DNA of 7,005 nucleotides from Nitrososphaeraceae archaeon (GTDB lineage Archaea; Thermoproteota; Nitrososphaeria; Nitrososphaerales; Nitrososphaeraceae): the NCBI GenBank assembly GCA_025449515.1, contig JANWJI010000023.1:1-7005 (forward strand). Direction: 5' to 3'. Numbering within the stretch: position 1 is the first letter of the stretch; every line of letters begins with the position of its first letter. The notes beneath the pieces are model-generated. The model saw only the letters and a program-made list of their open reading frames with translations. It was not told the DNA's origin and made no database searches. A program made the position numbers and the translations under genes. This document shows, piece after piece, positions 5,948-7,005 of this stretch.

Positions 5948-5993
5948 CTTGTGTATGGTTCGGCCTGTATAACTGTGATAGGGTTTGAGACCG

Positions 5994-6218
5994 TTAGTGA
6001 TACTTTGTCGATCGCCTCCGATATTTTGTTCTCGTCTCATACATAGAGTCATTAGTCAAGAATTTGATACACCGCTGAGCTCTCATAAAAAGACGGCCAG
6101 ATATCAAATGACTAATCGATGAGGAATATTCATTTTGACTGATAACAAACTTTTTCTGGATGACGAGATCACGGCCAAAGGCCGGCATAATCTGCAGTAA
6201 TTCGCTAAAAAATGACAT
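5994..6218 (-). CDS. Doubtful minus-strand ORF, 74 residues
   Basis: The frame runs from ATG 6218-6216 to a TAA at 5996-5994, starting MSFFSELLQIMPAFGRD and ending in a very basic tail (TKYRRRSTKYH). A TTATTAATT tract 11-20 bases upstream could be a weak TATA box. I recognise no family. Another minus frame in the same stretch, down to 5914, reads ENKISEAIDKVSLTVSNPI and looks at least as protein-like, but overlaps the end of the TIR gene. The 5948-6262 stretch may therefore hold a decayed minus-strand gene, but neither frame is convincing alone. Confidence 0.2.
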   Translation of the reverse strand: MSFFSELLQIMPAFGRDLVIQKKFVISQNEYSSSISHLISGRLFMRAQRCIKFLTNDSMYETRTKYRRRSTKYH

Positions 6219-6262
6219 TTAAGGCCTCTAATTAATAATCAACCTTGGTCTTGTCATCAAAC

Positions 6263-6900
6263 ATGATTGAATTCCATTAAATAAAGGGTATCATAGACCC
6301 CAAGGCTCTGTTCAGTTTATCAGATAGATCTGAAGCTGAAAACATCCTACATTCTGATAATGTCCACATCCAAAGAAAGAAGTAGGCCTCTTCGAAGTAT
6401 GTATGTTTATTATGTATTACATCTATACTTTTCAGGTATATCACTTCGAAGAACATCACAAAGGCTATTTCAATTTATCAAGAGAAACCATGTTTCCATT
6501 TGAAACTGGATCCAGCGTTACAAGCCGAGAAAGGTATTGTAATCGAGATGCAAAACTATCCGAATTTATCATAGATGAAACAGTGAATAAAGTACGTAGT
6601 GACTTATGTATTATGTATTATGGGTTACTAATGAGCCACCTGAAAAGACAATTCTTGGCATCAGTATCTCCGTTGAAAGGAACATGATTGAGGCGGAACG
6701 GTTTATAAAATTACTGATTAGAAAATAAAGAAAACACAATATTTCAACAGATGGTGATGTTAAATGGTATCCGAAGACTTATTTCTGAACGTTGAACATC
6801 ACAATCATTCCTAGATTAAAAAAGCTCCATAGAAAGGCAACACATTACATACAAGATGGAGCTCATTCTTATCGACATAGTAGATCTCTTGCGTAATTAG
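6263..6900 (+). pseudogene. DDE transposase remnant of an insertion sequence (IS6/ISA1214-like pattern)
   Basis: The relic starts at ATG 6263 (MIEFH), hits TAA at 6278 where a Gln is likely, and continues KGIIDPKALFSLSDRSEAEN. After a frame change near 6384 comes RPLRSMYVYYVLHLYFSGIS and LRRTSQRLFQFIKRNHVSI, a very typical archaeal transposase helix block. A TGA then replaces the Trp of a WNWIQRYKP segment. Further frames carry KLSEFIIDETVNKVRSD (first catalytic Asp, codon 6574), then EKTILGISISVERNMIEAER, then ISTDGDVKWYP (second Asp, codon 6750) and finally KSSIER (catalytic Glu, codon 6832). At least four frame changes and four stops are present, and the N-terminal zinc finger expected between the first two blocks seems deleted. 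The C-terminus dissolves by about 6900. No terminal inverted repeats or target duplication could be found. The family name is from memory of motif order; transposase identity is secure, the IS family less so. I see nothing in 6901-7005. Confidence 0.8.
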
Positions 6901-7005
6901 CAGTTATGATCTATCAATGCTGTCTATTTTCACTGTATTCTTAGATTGAAATCCTGTTAGACTGCATAACTCTAAAGTTCAGTAGACCAGATATTATATC
7001 AGATA

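Noticed and set aside
6277..6459. 60-codon minus-strand ORF
   Set aside because: Antisense to the transposase relic, whose plus frames carry recognisable motifs.
6403..6570. First half of a 94-codon plus ORF as a new protein
   Set aside because: This half is out of frame with the transposase; only the later part (IIDETVNKV) is in the true frame, so the ORF is a chimera of shadow and real coding.
1..7005. CRISPR array, tRNA or rRNA
   Set aside because: No regularly spaced repeats, no tRNA-like T-arm and acceptor pairing, and no conserved rRNA stretch were found by eye on either strand.

Overview
The window looks like chromosomal DNA from an AT-rich archaeon, most plausibly a soil ammonia oxidiser of the Nitrososphaera/Nitrosocosmicus type. 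The sequence shows AT-rich spacers, TTTATA-like boxes about 25-35 bases before nearly every start codon, and almost no Shine-Dalgarno sites, which implies leaderless transcripts. Several proteins also resemble families I remember from Nitrososphaeria. The lineage is an inference; no marker gene is present.

Almost every recognisable gene is broken. From left to right: (1) a CBS-domain gene running off the left edge, intact as far as it is visible (1-446, minus); (2) a decayed second CBS gene (456-748, minus) joined head to tail to (3) a short-chain dehydrogenase (SDR) pseudogene lacking its C-terminal third (739-1338, minus); (4) a possible 44-residue ORF (1367-1501, plus); (5) the C-terminal half of a second, different SDR (1534-1928, minus); (6) a zinc-type alcohol dehydrogenase with a stop codon, a frameshift and two damaged key residues (1998-3042, plus); (7) the N-terminal part of an alpha/beta hydrolase with a frameshift (3246-3504, plus); (8) a small PH-like archaeal protein with an in-frame TGA (3515-4006, plus); (9) an intact 80-residue Cys/His-rich protein (4436-4678, plus); (10) a spacer with a possible 42-residue hydrophobic ORF (4990-5118); (11) a TIR-domain plus zinc-ribbon gene broken by one base (5370-5947, plus); (12) a doubtful minus ORF (5994-6218); and (13) a heavily decayed DDE transposase of an insertion sequence (6263 to about 6900, plus).

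Items 3, 5, 6 and 7 are the kind of redox and hydrolysis genes (SDR, SDR, alcohol dehydrogenase, esterase-like hydrolase) that often sit together for aldehyde, ketone or xenobiotic handling. The first SDR and the alcohol dehydrogenase are visibly richer in G+C than the spacers, which fits acquisition from outside followed by loss of selection. Breakpoints that join halves of unrelated genes, together with the transposase relic, suggest an accessory region eroded by deletions. The only apparently intact genes with convincing character are the left-edge CBS gene and the Cys/His-rich protein. No tRNA, rRNA or CRISPR array was seen.
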